NCBI RefSeq assembly: GCF_902167635.1
Contig: NZ_CABHMS010000003.1
Coordinates: 248,001 to 312,000 of the forward strand
DNA length: 64,000 nt
Direction: 5' to 3'
DNA from: Chitinophaga vietnamensis
GTDB lineage: Bacteria; Bacteroidota; Bacteroidia; Chitinophagales; Chitinophagaceae
Every line of letters starts with the position of its first letter. Positions within the stretch are counted from its first letter, which is position 1. A program made the position numbers and the translations under genes. Under the pieces are notes generated by a model, which worked only from the letters and a program-made list of their open reading frames with translations, was not told the DNA's origin and ran no database searches. Shown here piece by piece: positions 29,001 to 36,678 of this stretch.

Positions 29001-29583
29001 CCAACGCATCCTGGACTTGCAGGAATTTGGTTCCGAAAGGATCAATTACGAAATCGTGTCCAATGGCAAGGATGAATCCACCGGCGTGAAATATAAATTC
29101 GTTATCCATGGCGCCAAAGGTGCTGTGCTGGCGCAAAGCGCTTATCTCTATAATCAAAAAACGCAGTTACAACAGCAACAGGGCGTAACGATCGATGATG
29201 ATATTGAAGACGAGATTGCAGGATTGATGACCTTTTTCAGTTATGAAATGGATTGGTACTGCAAGGCCAATCCCTGCGACAACGACGAAGATCCCTATTC
29301 TTTCCGGACCACCGTGGTGCTGCCTTGCTGGCCCAAACGCTTCAGGGACCTGACTTTCCGCAATTTCGTGGAAAAGACCATCCAGACAGAGTTTCCCGCT
29401 TATGTGCAAACGAAGATCGTATGGGTGGGCATCAACGAGATGAGCAAATTTGAACAAGCCTATAAAGACTGGCTCCTCGAAATGGCGCAAACAGAACTGC
29501 CTGGTTATGAAAAAACAAATCCATTAGTGGACGCCATCAATAACCTCGAAGGCTGCGGCGCCTGCGACGACAATTGTGATTAA
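26074..29583 (+). CDS. Giant baseplate protein (Pvc12/gp7-like)
   Basis: A 1169-residue protein in the Pvc12 position. The N-terminus (YNALRKQGIKYIEMLSSDIWTDYNFSDPGITILEAVCYAITDLGYR) is typical of Bacteroidota eCIS wedge proteins. A long charged coiled-coil insert spans about residues 167-250. Cysteines occur in clusters: HHCSCEGDAPELCYG (about 143-158), LDTCLGLCD, YCKANPCDNDED, and the very C-terminus GCGACDDNCD. Together with the preceding gene product it should build the six baseplate wedges. It begins 31 bases after the previous stop. Subunit role is by order and partial motif match. Confidence 0.83.
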   Translation: MQTPVSLNKSNPLLPAEDYNALRKQGIKYIEMLSSDIWTDYNFSDPGITILEAVCYAITDLGYRSGFELGDLLAPEHLADDTWKEIFYTARQILHNNPLTITDYRKLLLDIKGIRNAWIEPAKEYEVPLWMDYNTVSVKEHHCSCEGDAPELCYGKLGVTAVTADQVQANRTKEKTDFDQQITRIDGELARLQQRIADLKVALSNHDIDPTTRAELTQKQADAQKEVDKLNALKEVLQRAENYLTATVAPPKIVELEGLYRVMIEYEEDVLAEDHRENIRTQAMDRLLRHRNLCEDFLSVDAVEYQDEGLQAYIELEEYADPDEVVAQLFFTVYKYFSPSIPFYTIGQMIDKGFQVDEIFEGPALKHGFMVDADVENTDLFRDIRLSDIINEVSEISGVKAITYLHIPADEKSGKDSRYFADWVEALGRERKIARIRPDLSKVLCCKQRDLITYNMGQASDRRPARMLKIFEDLKKLERKYKLEGQQVDFPVPAGEYMELENYYPVTYSLPMCYGVSDRAGLPGNATEKQKIQALQLRGYLMFFEQLLKGHLVQLNHLRDLFRFDNTVKHTYFTKPLPATEYQNLADLLINFGNHPADHKDDIIKDFAGALQSITESPETFLQRRNTFLNHMLARFSEDLTEYETLTRWLTPAHVDEKLINDKIRMLQNGEYIHISSDRGKGYNYADQTVWDTANVSGAERRVSRLLGFANANRRSLAPDSITSEPVMVPNEKTKVPEWKVNKRGQHINVVKLVDTEHNNTVLLTSVEVADGCCTDELMSDILANADIRLHYRFHDDLKQRSRKTAGQLGSFWFELYDGPDPSTAVLLATGERFENKNLREAAFKKIQQLIARINANEGLHLVEHLLLRPRIDVMYNDGDPATQIQPSLLDTCLGLCDVNIGTDENTGKPVYWKKITRIPAEKCYDKMPWVLEYYRLRKNKTSGKDEPLSVLFQETFTDEKQLPHLLKFRLYSNMTQRILDLQEFGSERINYEIVSNGKDESTGVKYKFVIHGAKGAVLAQSAYLYNQKTQLQQQQGVTIDDDIEDEIAGLMTFFSYEMDWYCKANPCDNDEDPYSFRTTVVLPCWPKRFRDLTFRNFVEKTIQTEFPAYVQTKIVWVGINEMSKFEQAYKDWLLEMAQTELPGYEKTNPLVDAINNLEGCGACDDNCD

Positions 29584-29600
29584 CCCGATAAACCATTACT

Positions 29601-31049
29601 ATGTCTTTACACGTAGTGAACCGGCTGCAATTCATGACCAACTGCTACGATGAAGAGCAGGCGCTGAACCTGCGGCACAACTTTGCCCTCACCTTACAGG
29701 ATCAGGTGATGGCAGCGCTGGACAAAGTTTGTTCTCGCTACGTGGGGGATGATGAGTTTATCCGGATCGACAAACTGGAAATCGACCTGGGGCATCTCAG
29801 CGCGCATGCTTTCTCGCGCGATTTTGAGCAACTGTTCACCGCTCGCCTGGAAGCCGCTATCAGTAAGGAATTGGCGGCTATGCCGGCAGGAGAGCGGAGC
29901 GCGGCTGCGCAGCTATCGCGCATAGAGATACTGCAATTTTTCCTTAGCCAGGGCGTGTTGCCCTGGTGGGCCGAACAACCTGATTTTCGCTTGCCTGACG
30001 TAGCCGCCACCGTATTGCTACAGCAGCCGGCAGCCATGAAACAGTGGCTGGGCGCACGCCGCAGCGAACAAAATATATGGACGAGGATCACCTGGCAACT
30101 GCCGCAGGAAGTAAAATCACTGATCATTTTTCAGATGGAAGAACTGATCGCCGCACAGGAACAACTGGTAGCCACCCTGGTACAAATGCTGATACAGGCC
30201 GCCGCCAGCGGCAAGATCAGCATAAACGGCACGCCTGCGCTGCTGCAACAACAGATCATCGCCGCTGCCGGCCCGCTCCTGGACGATATCATACTGGCAA
30301 ACGCAGTGTACATCTTCCAAACATCTTCCATTGATCTCATCCAGCAAAAAATATTCAGCACCTATGCCCAACCTTTATTTGCAGCATTGCCGTTTACTAT
30401 TCCGGATGCATTGATCGCGGAGCTATTGCAGGCATTGCCTGTGCCCGCCGCTGGTGATGTATCGCCTGAAATGCCCGCTGCACCGCTTCCTGCAACAACA
30501 GGCGCCGACGATTTGTTAAATAATTTATTCCGGCAAGATGAAGAGGTGATAGAGAAGATCGCGGTGCGGCATGCGGGTGTGGTATTGCTGACGCCATTCC
30601 TCAAGCAATTGTTCAGCACCCTGTCGCTGCTGGAAGGAAAGGATTGGAAAGACAAGGAATCGCAATACAAAGCCATACACCTGTTGCGTTTCCTGGCCAC
30701 CGGCGAAACGATGGCGCCGGAATATAACCTGGCCCTGGAAAAGATCTGCTGTGGTTTGTCGCTCGATGAGCCGATACCCCTGGAAACCGCGCTGGACGAC
30801 AATATGAAGGCAGAAGGGGAGGCGCTGTTAAGTTCGGTGATCGAGCATTGGCAGCTGTTGAAAAATACTTCTGTGAACGGGCTGAGAACATCGTTCCTGT
30901 GCCGCGACGGGCTGTTGTCGCGCAAAGATGGCGGCTGGCTGTTGCAGGTAGAACAGAAAACGCTGGATGTGCTGCTGAGTGGTATCCCCTGGGGATACTC
31001 CACGATCACGCTCTCCTGGAATCCTTATCTGATTTATGTAGAATGGTAA
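29601..31049 (+). CDS. Contractile injection system tape-measure protein (Pvc14-like)
   Basis: A 482-residue protein. Residues 1-90 carry the hallmark of the CIS tape-measure family: VVNRLQFMTNCYDEEQALNL, then a run with RIDKLEIDLGHLSAHAFSRD. The end, LLSGIPWGYSTITLSWNPY then LIYVEW, is the family's closing motif. The middle is helical and Gln/Leu/Ala-rich (QEQLVATLVQMLIQAAAS), as expected for a rod inside the tube that sets particle length. It has no Cys cluster. Ten bases separate it from the ATPase gene. Confidence 0.88.
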   Translation: MSLHVVNRLQFMTNCYDEEQALNLRHNFALTLQDQVMAALDKVCSRYVGDDEFIRIDKLEIDLGHLSAHAFSRDFEQLFTARLEAAISKELAAMPAGERSAAAQLSRIEILQFFLSQGVLPWWAEQPDFRLPDVAATVLLQQPAAMKQWLGARRSEQNIWTRITWQLPQEVKSLIIFQMEELIAAQEQLVATLVQMLIQAAASGKISINGTPALLQQQIIAAAGPLLDDIILANAVYIFQTSSIDLIQQKIFSTYAQPLFAALPFTIPDALIAELLQALPVPAAGDVSPEMPAAPLPATTGADDLLNNLFRQDEEVIEKIAVRHAGVVLLTPFLKQLFSTLSLLEGKDWKDKESQYKAIHLLRFLATGETMAPEYNLALEKICCGLSLDEPIPLETALDDNMKAEGEALLSSVIEHWQLLKNTSVNGLRTSFLCRDGLLSRKDGGWLLQVEQKTLDVLLSGIPWGYSTITLSWNPYLIYVEW

Positions 31050-31059
31050 AATAACGTAT

Positions 31060-32469
31060 ATGGAACAACGGACAGGTAACCGGATCAATATGAATGCACA
31101 GAGCCTGGCGCTGGAAATCGCCTGGTTTGCCCGCGTGGTGAATGCGCGGCTGCGCACCTATTTTGGCTCGCAGCAACTCACAGATGTAGCGGTAGTGGGT
31201 GGCGGCAAATCCATCATCAACGGTAATGTGGTAGCAGAGGAAGATCTTACCCCGCCTGACTTTACGAATGATCAATCTGTATACGCGGAATTTGTACAAT
31301 ACTATAAACTCACCCGCGATGAGCGCCTGTTACTGATGCTCACCATTATCCCGCATGTGCAACCGCACCTGCTGGATGTATTTTTTTCTGTCAACAAAGC
31401 GCTTGCGCGTGGCTATACGGAGTTTGGCGGCATCAAGGGGAGCCGCCACAGTGGCTTCATCCCAACGGTAGAAACGGCGCTCTTCGTACTGGCGGGCAAT
31501 GACCTGGCTGCCAGGTTTGCCTTGTACCGTCTCTTTGAACCAGATCACATCTTCTCCGCACATAATATTATCGCTATCGATAACAGTCAGGGAACAGAAC
31601 CCTTTTACAGCAGTGTGATCAGCCTTTCGGCAGAATATGTAGATTTTTTTACTACCGGCAACCTGCGCAAACCGCAGTTCAGTCTTGAGTTTCCGGCGAG
31701 GCGCCTCGTTACGCGCATGGACTGGGACGACCTGGTGGTAGATGACCTCACCGCATTACAGCTCGATGAATTGCGTATATGGCTCAAACATGGTCATACC
31801 CTGTTTGAAGACTGGGGCATGAACCGCAAGCTGAAACCCGGCTACAAAGCGCTTTTCCACGGCCCGCCCGGAACAGGCAAAACGCTCACCGCCGCACTGC
31901 TCGGGAAACTGTATAATCTCGATGTGTACCGCATCGATCTTTCGATGGTGATATCAAAATACATTGGCGAAACAGAGAAGAACCTCGAAAAAGTATTTGC
32001 CAAAGCAGAAAACAAAAGCTGGATACTGTTCTTCGATGAAGCAGATGCCTTGTTCGGCAAACGTACCAGTATCAGCGATGCGCACGACAAATATGCCAAC
32101 CAGGAGATCGCTTACCTGTTGCAAAGACTGGAAGACTATCCCGGCCTGGTAATCCTGGCATCCAATATGCGCAATAATGTAGACGAAGCATTTGTGCGTC
32201 GTTTGCAGAGTATCATTCATTTTCAGAAGCCACAGCCACGGGAGCGCCTTCGCCTCTGGAAGAGCGCTTTCAGCAAGGAATGCATACCGCCCGACGATCG
32301 CGCTATGGAGCGTATTGCGCACCAGTACGAGCTTTCCGGCGGCTCCATCATCAATGTGGTGCAGTTCGCCTCCTTGCAGGCATTGAACCGGCAGGACAAT
32401 AAAATTACTGTTGAGGATCTTGTACAGGGGATAAAGAAAGAATTCAGGAAAGAAGGAAAAACCGTTTGA
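31060..32469 (+). CDS. AAA+ ATPase of the eCIS (Pvc15-like)
   Basis: A 469-residue single-ring AAA+ ATPase. Walker A is GPPGTGKT at 268-275. Walker B is ILFFDEAD at 322-329. The second region of homology and arginine finger lie near RNNVDEAFVRRLQSIIHF, and a C-terminal helical lid follows. The first 220 residues form a family-specific N-domain. Pvc15/Afp15-type ATPases are conserved in eCIS operons and are needed for particle assembly or cargo loading. This is not a ClpV: there is only one AAA module. It sits 3 bases upstream of the DUF4157 gene, a usual pairing of loader and cargo. Confidence 0.93.
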   Translation: MEQRTGNRINMNAQSLALEIAWFARVVNARLRTYFGSQQLTDVAVVGGGKSIINGNVVAEEDLTPPDFTNDQSVYAEFVQYYKLTRDERLLLMLTIIPHVQPHLLDVFFSVNKALARGYTEFGGIKGSRHSGFIPTVETALFVLAGNDLAARFALYRLFEPDHIFSAHNIIAIDNSQGTEPFYSSVISLSAEYVDFFTTGNLRKPQFSLEFPARRLVTRMDWDDLVVDDLTALQLDELRIWLKHGHTLFEDWGMNRKLKPGYKALFHGPPGTGKTLTAALLGKLYNLDVYRIDLSMVISKYIGETEKNLEKVFAKAENKSWILFFDEADALFGKRTSISDAHDKYANQEIAYLLQRLEDYPGLVILASNMRNNVDEAFVRRLQSIIHFQKPQPRERLRLWKSAFSKECIPPDDRAMERIAHQYELSGGSIINVVQFASLQALNRQDNKITVEDLVQGIKKEFRKEGKTV

Positions 32470-32472
32470 GAT

Positions 32473-34974
32473 ATGTCAGCACACGATACCGCCGCAATGC
32501 AGCCTGCATCCCCCGTGCCGGCTGCGCAAGCTGTTACAGAAAGCAAGCATGAACTCGGGCAGGAACCGCAGATGATGCGGCTGCCCTTGCAGTTCCGGTT
32601 GTCGGTAGGCGCCGTCGACGATCCGCTGGAAGCCGAAGCCGATGCGATGGCCGACAAGGTCATGCGCATGCCCGATCCCATGTTGATCCAGCGGAAGTGT
32701 GCGCACTGTGAAGCAGAAGAGCAGGTGCAACGTATGCCTGTGGCTAATTTCATCCAGCGTAAATGCGCACATTGCGAGGAAGAAGAGAAGACCGTGCGGC
32801 TCAAGCCCATGGATAGTTTCCTGCAACGCAAATGTGCGCATTGTGAAGAAGAGGAACAAAAAATACAGCGCAAAGCAGATGGCGGCGACAGCGTGGTGAG
32901 CAATGATACCGGCAATGCCATAGCGGCCACGCGCGGCCTGGGCAGCGCCCTGCCCGATGATACCCGCACTTTTATGGAAACCCGCTTCGGTACCGGGTTT
33001 GAAGATGTGCGCATCCATACCGGCGACTATGCCACAAAATTATCAAACGAATTAAGCGCCCAGGCCTTTACCATCGGCAATGATATTTATTTCAATAGCG
33101 GCAAATTCTCTCCGTCGTCAGATAGCGGTAAACACCTGCTGGCGCATGAATTGACGCACACGATACAGCAGGGGGGTAGCACTGCCCGCCGGAAGCCTGG
33201 TTTTCGTACATCCGGCGCCGTTATACGGCGTACACCGCTGGCGCACTCATGTGACTCGGCAGATATAATGGCTGCACCTGCACCGGTGCGTGAACAGAAC
33301 TATTCACAACCGCAGGAGACAGGCTGTGAGAACCGGCGCAGAGCAGTTTTGCCGAATATCACAGATGGGCAAACGGAGACTACGCCCTATGTTATCCGTC
33401 TGTTGGTAGAGTGTCCTTGCCGTAACAGGGGAACCGCTGCTACAGGCACTTTCTGGGACCCTGATGCGAATAATTTCGCCATTGCTTTCAGTTATTGCCA
33501 GGGGCGAGGCAGAGCGGATCTTTATGCAGGGCTGTCAAATCTCGCCAACTCACTGTCGAGCGGATCAAGGCTCGCCGTTACCGGAAGAGCAGGCGTATCC
33601 GGTACCGTTGCCACGCGGCATATTACTATTAACGCCAGAGGAGAGGCGCAGGCGACCAACGAAGGCGCTGGAAGTATTCCTGAAGGAACGCCAGGTGTAG
33701 GTGGAATGCTCAGTTTTTCTTTCGAGCAGCAAGATGGCGCACAGATCCATGTTTCCGTGAGCATTGCTTATATAAGAAGATTGGGATTGCCTGATAATGC
33801 TGATCCTAACGAGGTAAGAGGCGCTTTGCTAATCGGTAATCCTCAGCTTCAGTTTCAGCTGGGCGTTACGCACACAGGTAATCCAGGTGGTGATAACCGG
33901 CGCGACAACAGCGAAACTGCTATAACGGGTGGACTCAGTGGAACATGGGAACATATACAACGTCCTGACTGTTACAATTGTAAATGTCCGCCGCCACATG
34001 CAGTATATGAGTGTATTGACTTCGTACCTGACAGAGAGGTACCGGATGAAGATTATACTATACATCCATCTTCTGATATCAATATATATTTTCACTATGA
34101 TAGTATCGCTGCACCGGAAGAAAGCACCTTGCAACAGGAGAATAACCGCAACCTCCGCCTGATAAATGATCAGGTGCGGGCAGGCGCGCGGCTCTTGCTG
34201 ATCCGCGGTTTCGCTTCGCCGGAGGGAAATGAGCGGGATCATAACCATGATCTTTCCGAAAGAAGGGCCGGAAGAACGGCGCAGTTGGTGAGGGAAACGA
34301 TCAACAACCCGAACGTGTTCATCCCTGTTCCATATGCCGGAGATGAGTTGCTGGGGCACACCCCTGCCGCAACACCCAACAGCAGGTTGGGGGATATTAT
34401 CACGGCCAATGGTTTCAGGTCAGCAGAAGATCTGTCGATGCTATTGACAGGGCCTGAAATAGCCAACAGGGATCTGTCTGCACAGTTTCTGTCCCTGTTC
34501 AGGGCTATCCCTGATCCGGATGATCGCTTAGCGCTTTTCGGTCTGAGATCCGATAGTCCGATTGCGCGCAGGGTACTTACTTCCATCACCGCGTTTGAAG
34601 CATCCGGCGGACGTGGTTATCGGCCATGGGAAAATGTATTCAGGTTATTGAGAGTGGGTATCGTACGCGTAGAACGTACAGAGGTAGTGCATCCTACTAC
34701 CACGCATACGCAACGAGGTAGTGTCAGTGAGCCAGGGCGCTCGGTTTGTGATGAAAGAGCCAGGCAGGCGGAGGCCCGGAACTTGTTTGGCCCGATAGGA
34801 ACTTCCCGTAAAACAGATGCAGAAGCAAGAGCTGAATGCGCAGAGCGGGGTGGCGATGAGCCTGAAGGCTGCAACTACCGCATGGGAAGGCCGCGCTTTA
34901 CTCCCGGCAGATTGCCGGCGCCAGTGTTGTCTCCTTTCAATCCCGTCCCGATCGGACAACCAGCACAACAATAA
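32473..34974 (+). CDS. DUF4157 protein with CxxC repeats and OmpA-like domain: candidate eCIS cargo
   Basis: An 833-residue protein. Order: an acidic opening with ADAMADKVMRMPD; three 22-23-residue repeats with (I/L)QRKCAHCEEEE (about 70-140); a DUF4157 domain (about 156-236) with HELTH at 225-229, a zinc-metalloprotease-like motif; a beta-rich middle with more Cys (CPCRN, CYNCKCPPP); an OmpA-like peptidoglycan-binding segment (about 530-625; IYFHYDS, RGFASPEGNE, LSERRAGRT); and a tail of unknown fold. DUF4157 is a marker of eCIS-linked effectors and is thought to steer or process cargo. Being 3 bases after the ATPase gene supports this. No recognisable toxin domain is seen. Confidence 0.82.
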   Translation: MSAHDTAAMQPASPVPAAQAVTESKHELGQEPQMMRLPLQFRLSVGAVDDPLEAEADAMADKVMRMPDPMLIQRKCAHCEAEEQVQRMPVANFIQRKCAHCEEEEKTVRLKPMDSFLQRKCAHCEEEEQKIQRKADGGDSVVSNDTGNAIAATRGLGSALPDDTRTFMETRFGTGFEDVRIHTGDYATKLSNELSAQAFTIGNDIYFNSGKFSPSSDSGKHLLAHELTHTIQQGGSTARRKPGFRTSGAVIRRTPLAHSCDSADIMAAPAPVREQNYSQPQETGCENRRRAVLPNITDGQTETTPYVIRLLVECPCRNRGTAATGTFWDPDANNFAIAFSYCQGRGRADLYAGLSNLANSLSSGSRLAVTGRAGVSGTVATRHITINARGEAQATNEGAGSIPEGTPGVGGMLSFSFEQQDGAQIHVSVSIAYIRRLGLPDNADPNEVRGALLIGNPQLQFQLGVTHTGNPGGDNRRDNSETAITGGLSGTWEHIQRPDCYNCKCPPPHAVYECIDFVPDREVPDEDYTIHPSSDINIYFHYDSIAAPEESTLQQENNRNLRLINDQVRAGARLLLIRGFASPEGNERDHNHDLSERRAGRTAQLVRETINNPNVFIPVPYAGDELLGHTPAATPNSRLGDIITANGFRSAEDLSMLLTGPEIANRDLSAQFLSLFRAIPDPDDRLALFGLRSDSPIARRVLTSITAFEASGGRGYRPWENVFRLLRVGIVRVERTEVVHPTTTHTQRGSVSEPGRSVCDERARQAEARNLFGPIGTSRKTDAEARAECAERGGDEPEGCNYRMGRPRFTPGRLPAPVLSPFNPVPIGQPAQQ

Positions 34975-34986
34975 AAATATCATATC

Positions 34987-35772
34987 ATGGCGGTACAACT
35001 CACACCAGCCTTGGCTGGAGAATATCAGCAGCTCTTCGATAGCTGCATCATTACGGCCAGTAAGTATTCCACTGTGGATAGTTTGCTCGACAGGATGATG
35101 ACGGGGAAAGACCGTTATGTGACGGTAGGCGATCCCCTGGGCATTCCCTGGTATTTTATTGGCATCCTCCATTGCCTGGAGGCGGGCTTTAATTTCAATA
35201 CGCACTTACACAATGGCGATCCGCTGACGGCGCGTACCGTGCATGTGCCGAAAGGCAGGCCATTGGTGGGCGATCCGCCTTTTACCTGGGAAGAAAGCGC
35301 CACCGACGCGCTCACCATGGAAGGTTTTGTGGGGCAGCAGCAATGGGGCGTACCCAATATGCTGTATGATTTTGAACGTTATAATGGCTTCGGCTACCGG
35401 GCCAGGGGCATCAACTCACCTTACCTGTGGGCTGGCTCGCAACATTATACGGCCGGCAAATTCACTGCTGACGGCGTTTTTGACCCGAATGCCGTTTCTA
35501 CACAGATCGGCGCCGCCGTACTACTCCGACGTATATACGAAAGACAGTGGGTACAATCGCAAACCGATGTGGTATCGCAGGTAAAGGCGCTGGGTGCACA
35601 AGTGCCTTTCGATCCCAACACCTACAACGATCAGGCATTGCAGCTGCAATCGTTGCTGAATACCCTGGGGATGAACCTGCGTGAAGATGGCTATGCCGGC
35701 AACAGAACATCCGGCGCTTATCAGCATGTTACCGGATCATATTTGCAGGGTGATCCGAGGAGCAATAGTTAG
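34987..35772 (+). CDS. Muramidase-like / peptidoglycan-binding protein (COG5526-like)
   Basis: A 261-residue protein without signal peptide. The core GIPWYFIGILHCLEAGFNFN, then THLHNGDPLTARTVHVPKGRP, is characteristic of phage-type lysozyme-family proteins (COG5526), with E65 as the likely catalytic Glu. The last 60 residues resemble a peptidoglycan-binding domain (LQLQSLLNTLGMNLREDG). It is the last gene of the eCIS operon, 12 bases after the DUF4157 gene. It may help the particle cross or leave the cell wall, for example by releasing particles through lysis, or may itself be delivered. It converges with the stress-protein gene, the two stop regions overlapping by 4 bases. Confidence 0.78.
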   Translation: MAVQLTPALAGEYQQLFDSCIITASKYSTVDSLLDRMMTGKDRYVTVGDPLGIPWYFIGILHCLEAGFNFNTHLHNGDPLTARTVHVPKGRPLVGDPPFTWEESATDALTMEGFVGQQQWGVPNMLYDFERYNGFGYRARGINSPYLWAGSQHYTAGKFTADGVFDPNAVSTQIGAAVLLRRIYERQWVQSQTDVVSQVKALGAQVPFDPNTYNDQALQLQSLLNTLGMNLREDGYAGNRTSGAYQHVTGSYLQGDPRSNS

Positions 35773-36584
35773 GCGCCTCCGATTACCATCAGCGGGATGG
35801 TGGTGCTATAGGCCAGGCGTTTGGTGACGCTTTTGTGGAAGAGGTCTTCAAACAGGCCATGGTGGCCGGGCAGGGCGAGGAGCATATCCGCTTCCTGGCC
35901 GCTGGCAAAAGCAAGGATATCTTTTGCTATATTTTTTTCAGGGATGGTATGATAGCTGATATCAGGCAGCTGCAGCCACTGTTGTAATTCCTGGCGCGCG
36001 GCGGCGAGGTGGCTGTCGGCGCCTGCATGTACCACTATCAGCCGGGCGCCGAGGGCTTTCACATGGGTATTGATCGCGGCCGCCTGCCTGCTGAGGAGCG
36101 GCTGGCGGGAGTTATAGGCCAGCAACACTTTACGGACGGGCTTCCAGTTGGCCTTTTCCGGAATGATGATAACGGGAACGCTTATACGCTGTGCAACGGC
36201 CAGGGTATTGCTACCTATGAGATGCTGGCCGATAGTGCCTTTACCGGTGATGCCCATCACCACCAGCTGTATGCCCTGTATATCGATGATCTGCTCCATG
36301 CCATCCACCAGGGGCAGGGCATCCGTTTCAAAATGAATGGTGGTGCTGTCGGGCACCGTGCCGGAAAATTTGTCTTTCGCCGTCTGCATCTCCTGTAGCA
36401 CGTTATGACGGAAAGCGCTGTCGTCTTCCGGCAGTATCGGCATGGGAATGCCGGTCACCATCGACGTATAGTAGGAGTGATAGCAAATGATGGTGGCGTC
36501 GGCATATTGCGACGACAAGCTAACAGCATATTGTGCCGCATTGAAGGCGGTATCGGAAAAATCTGTAGGAACAAGTATTTTCAT
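35769..36584 (-). CDS. Tandem universal stress protein (UspA family)
   Basis: A 271-residue two-domain Usp. Domain 1 opens MKILVPTDFSDTAFNAAQYA and contains the ATP-binding loop GITGKGTIGQHLIGSNT, followed by VPVIIIPE. Domain 2 (about 150-271) has KVLLAYNS, an intact His/Gly loop (LPGHHGLFEDLFHKS) and ends VPLM-type as IPLMVIGG. Such proteins bind ATP and help survival under starvation or stress. The upstream region on the minus strand has CAAAAGTA at 36617-36624 (TACTTTTG, a TAnnTTTG match), but no clear -33 box. It is not part of the eCIS operon. Confidence 0.93.
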   Translation of the reverse strand: MKILVPTDFSDTAFNAAQYAVSLSSQYADATIICYHSYYTSMVTGIPMPILPEDDSAFRHNVLQEMQTAKDKFSGTVPDSTTIHFETDALPLVDGMEQIIDIQGIQLVVMGITGKGTIGQHLIGSNTLAVAQRISVPVIIIPEKANWKPVRKVLLAYNSRQPLLSRQAAAINTHVKALGARLIVVHAGADSHLAAARQELQQWLQLPDISYHTIPEKNIAKDILAFASGQEADMLLALPGHHGLFEDLFHKSVTKRLAYSTTIPLMVIGGA

Positions 36585-36616
36585 GATCAGTTCAGCTAAG
36601 TGCTTTCGTTGTTAAA

Positions 36617-36624
36617 CAAAAGTA
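36617..36624 (-). promoter_or_regulatory. Candidate -7 box for the universal stress protein gene
   Basis: On the minus strand it reads TACTTTTG, fitting TAnnTTTG, 33 bases before the start codon. No TTTG is found at the usual spacing upstream, so an activator may be needed or the match may be chance. Confidence 0.35.
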
Positions 36625-36678
36625 CTCGTGTGAAAGTTCATCGCCGCTGATATTCCGCAGGAGATAGGCTGATATTTA

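Noticed and set aside
27922-29157. 411-codon reverse frame inside the Pvc12-like gene
   Set aside because: Shadow of a clearly coding gene on the + strand; no start context or family resemblance.
14092-35772. Cluster as a prophage or as a type VI secretion system
   Set aside because: No capsid, terminase, portal or lysis-holin set; no TssJ/L/M membrane complex and no ClpV with two AAA modules. The Pvc15-type ATPase, Pvc16-type cap and DUF4157 protein favour eCIS.
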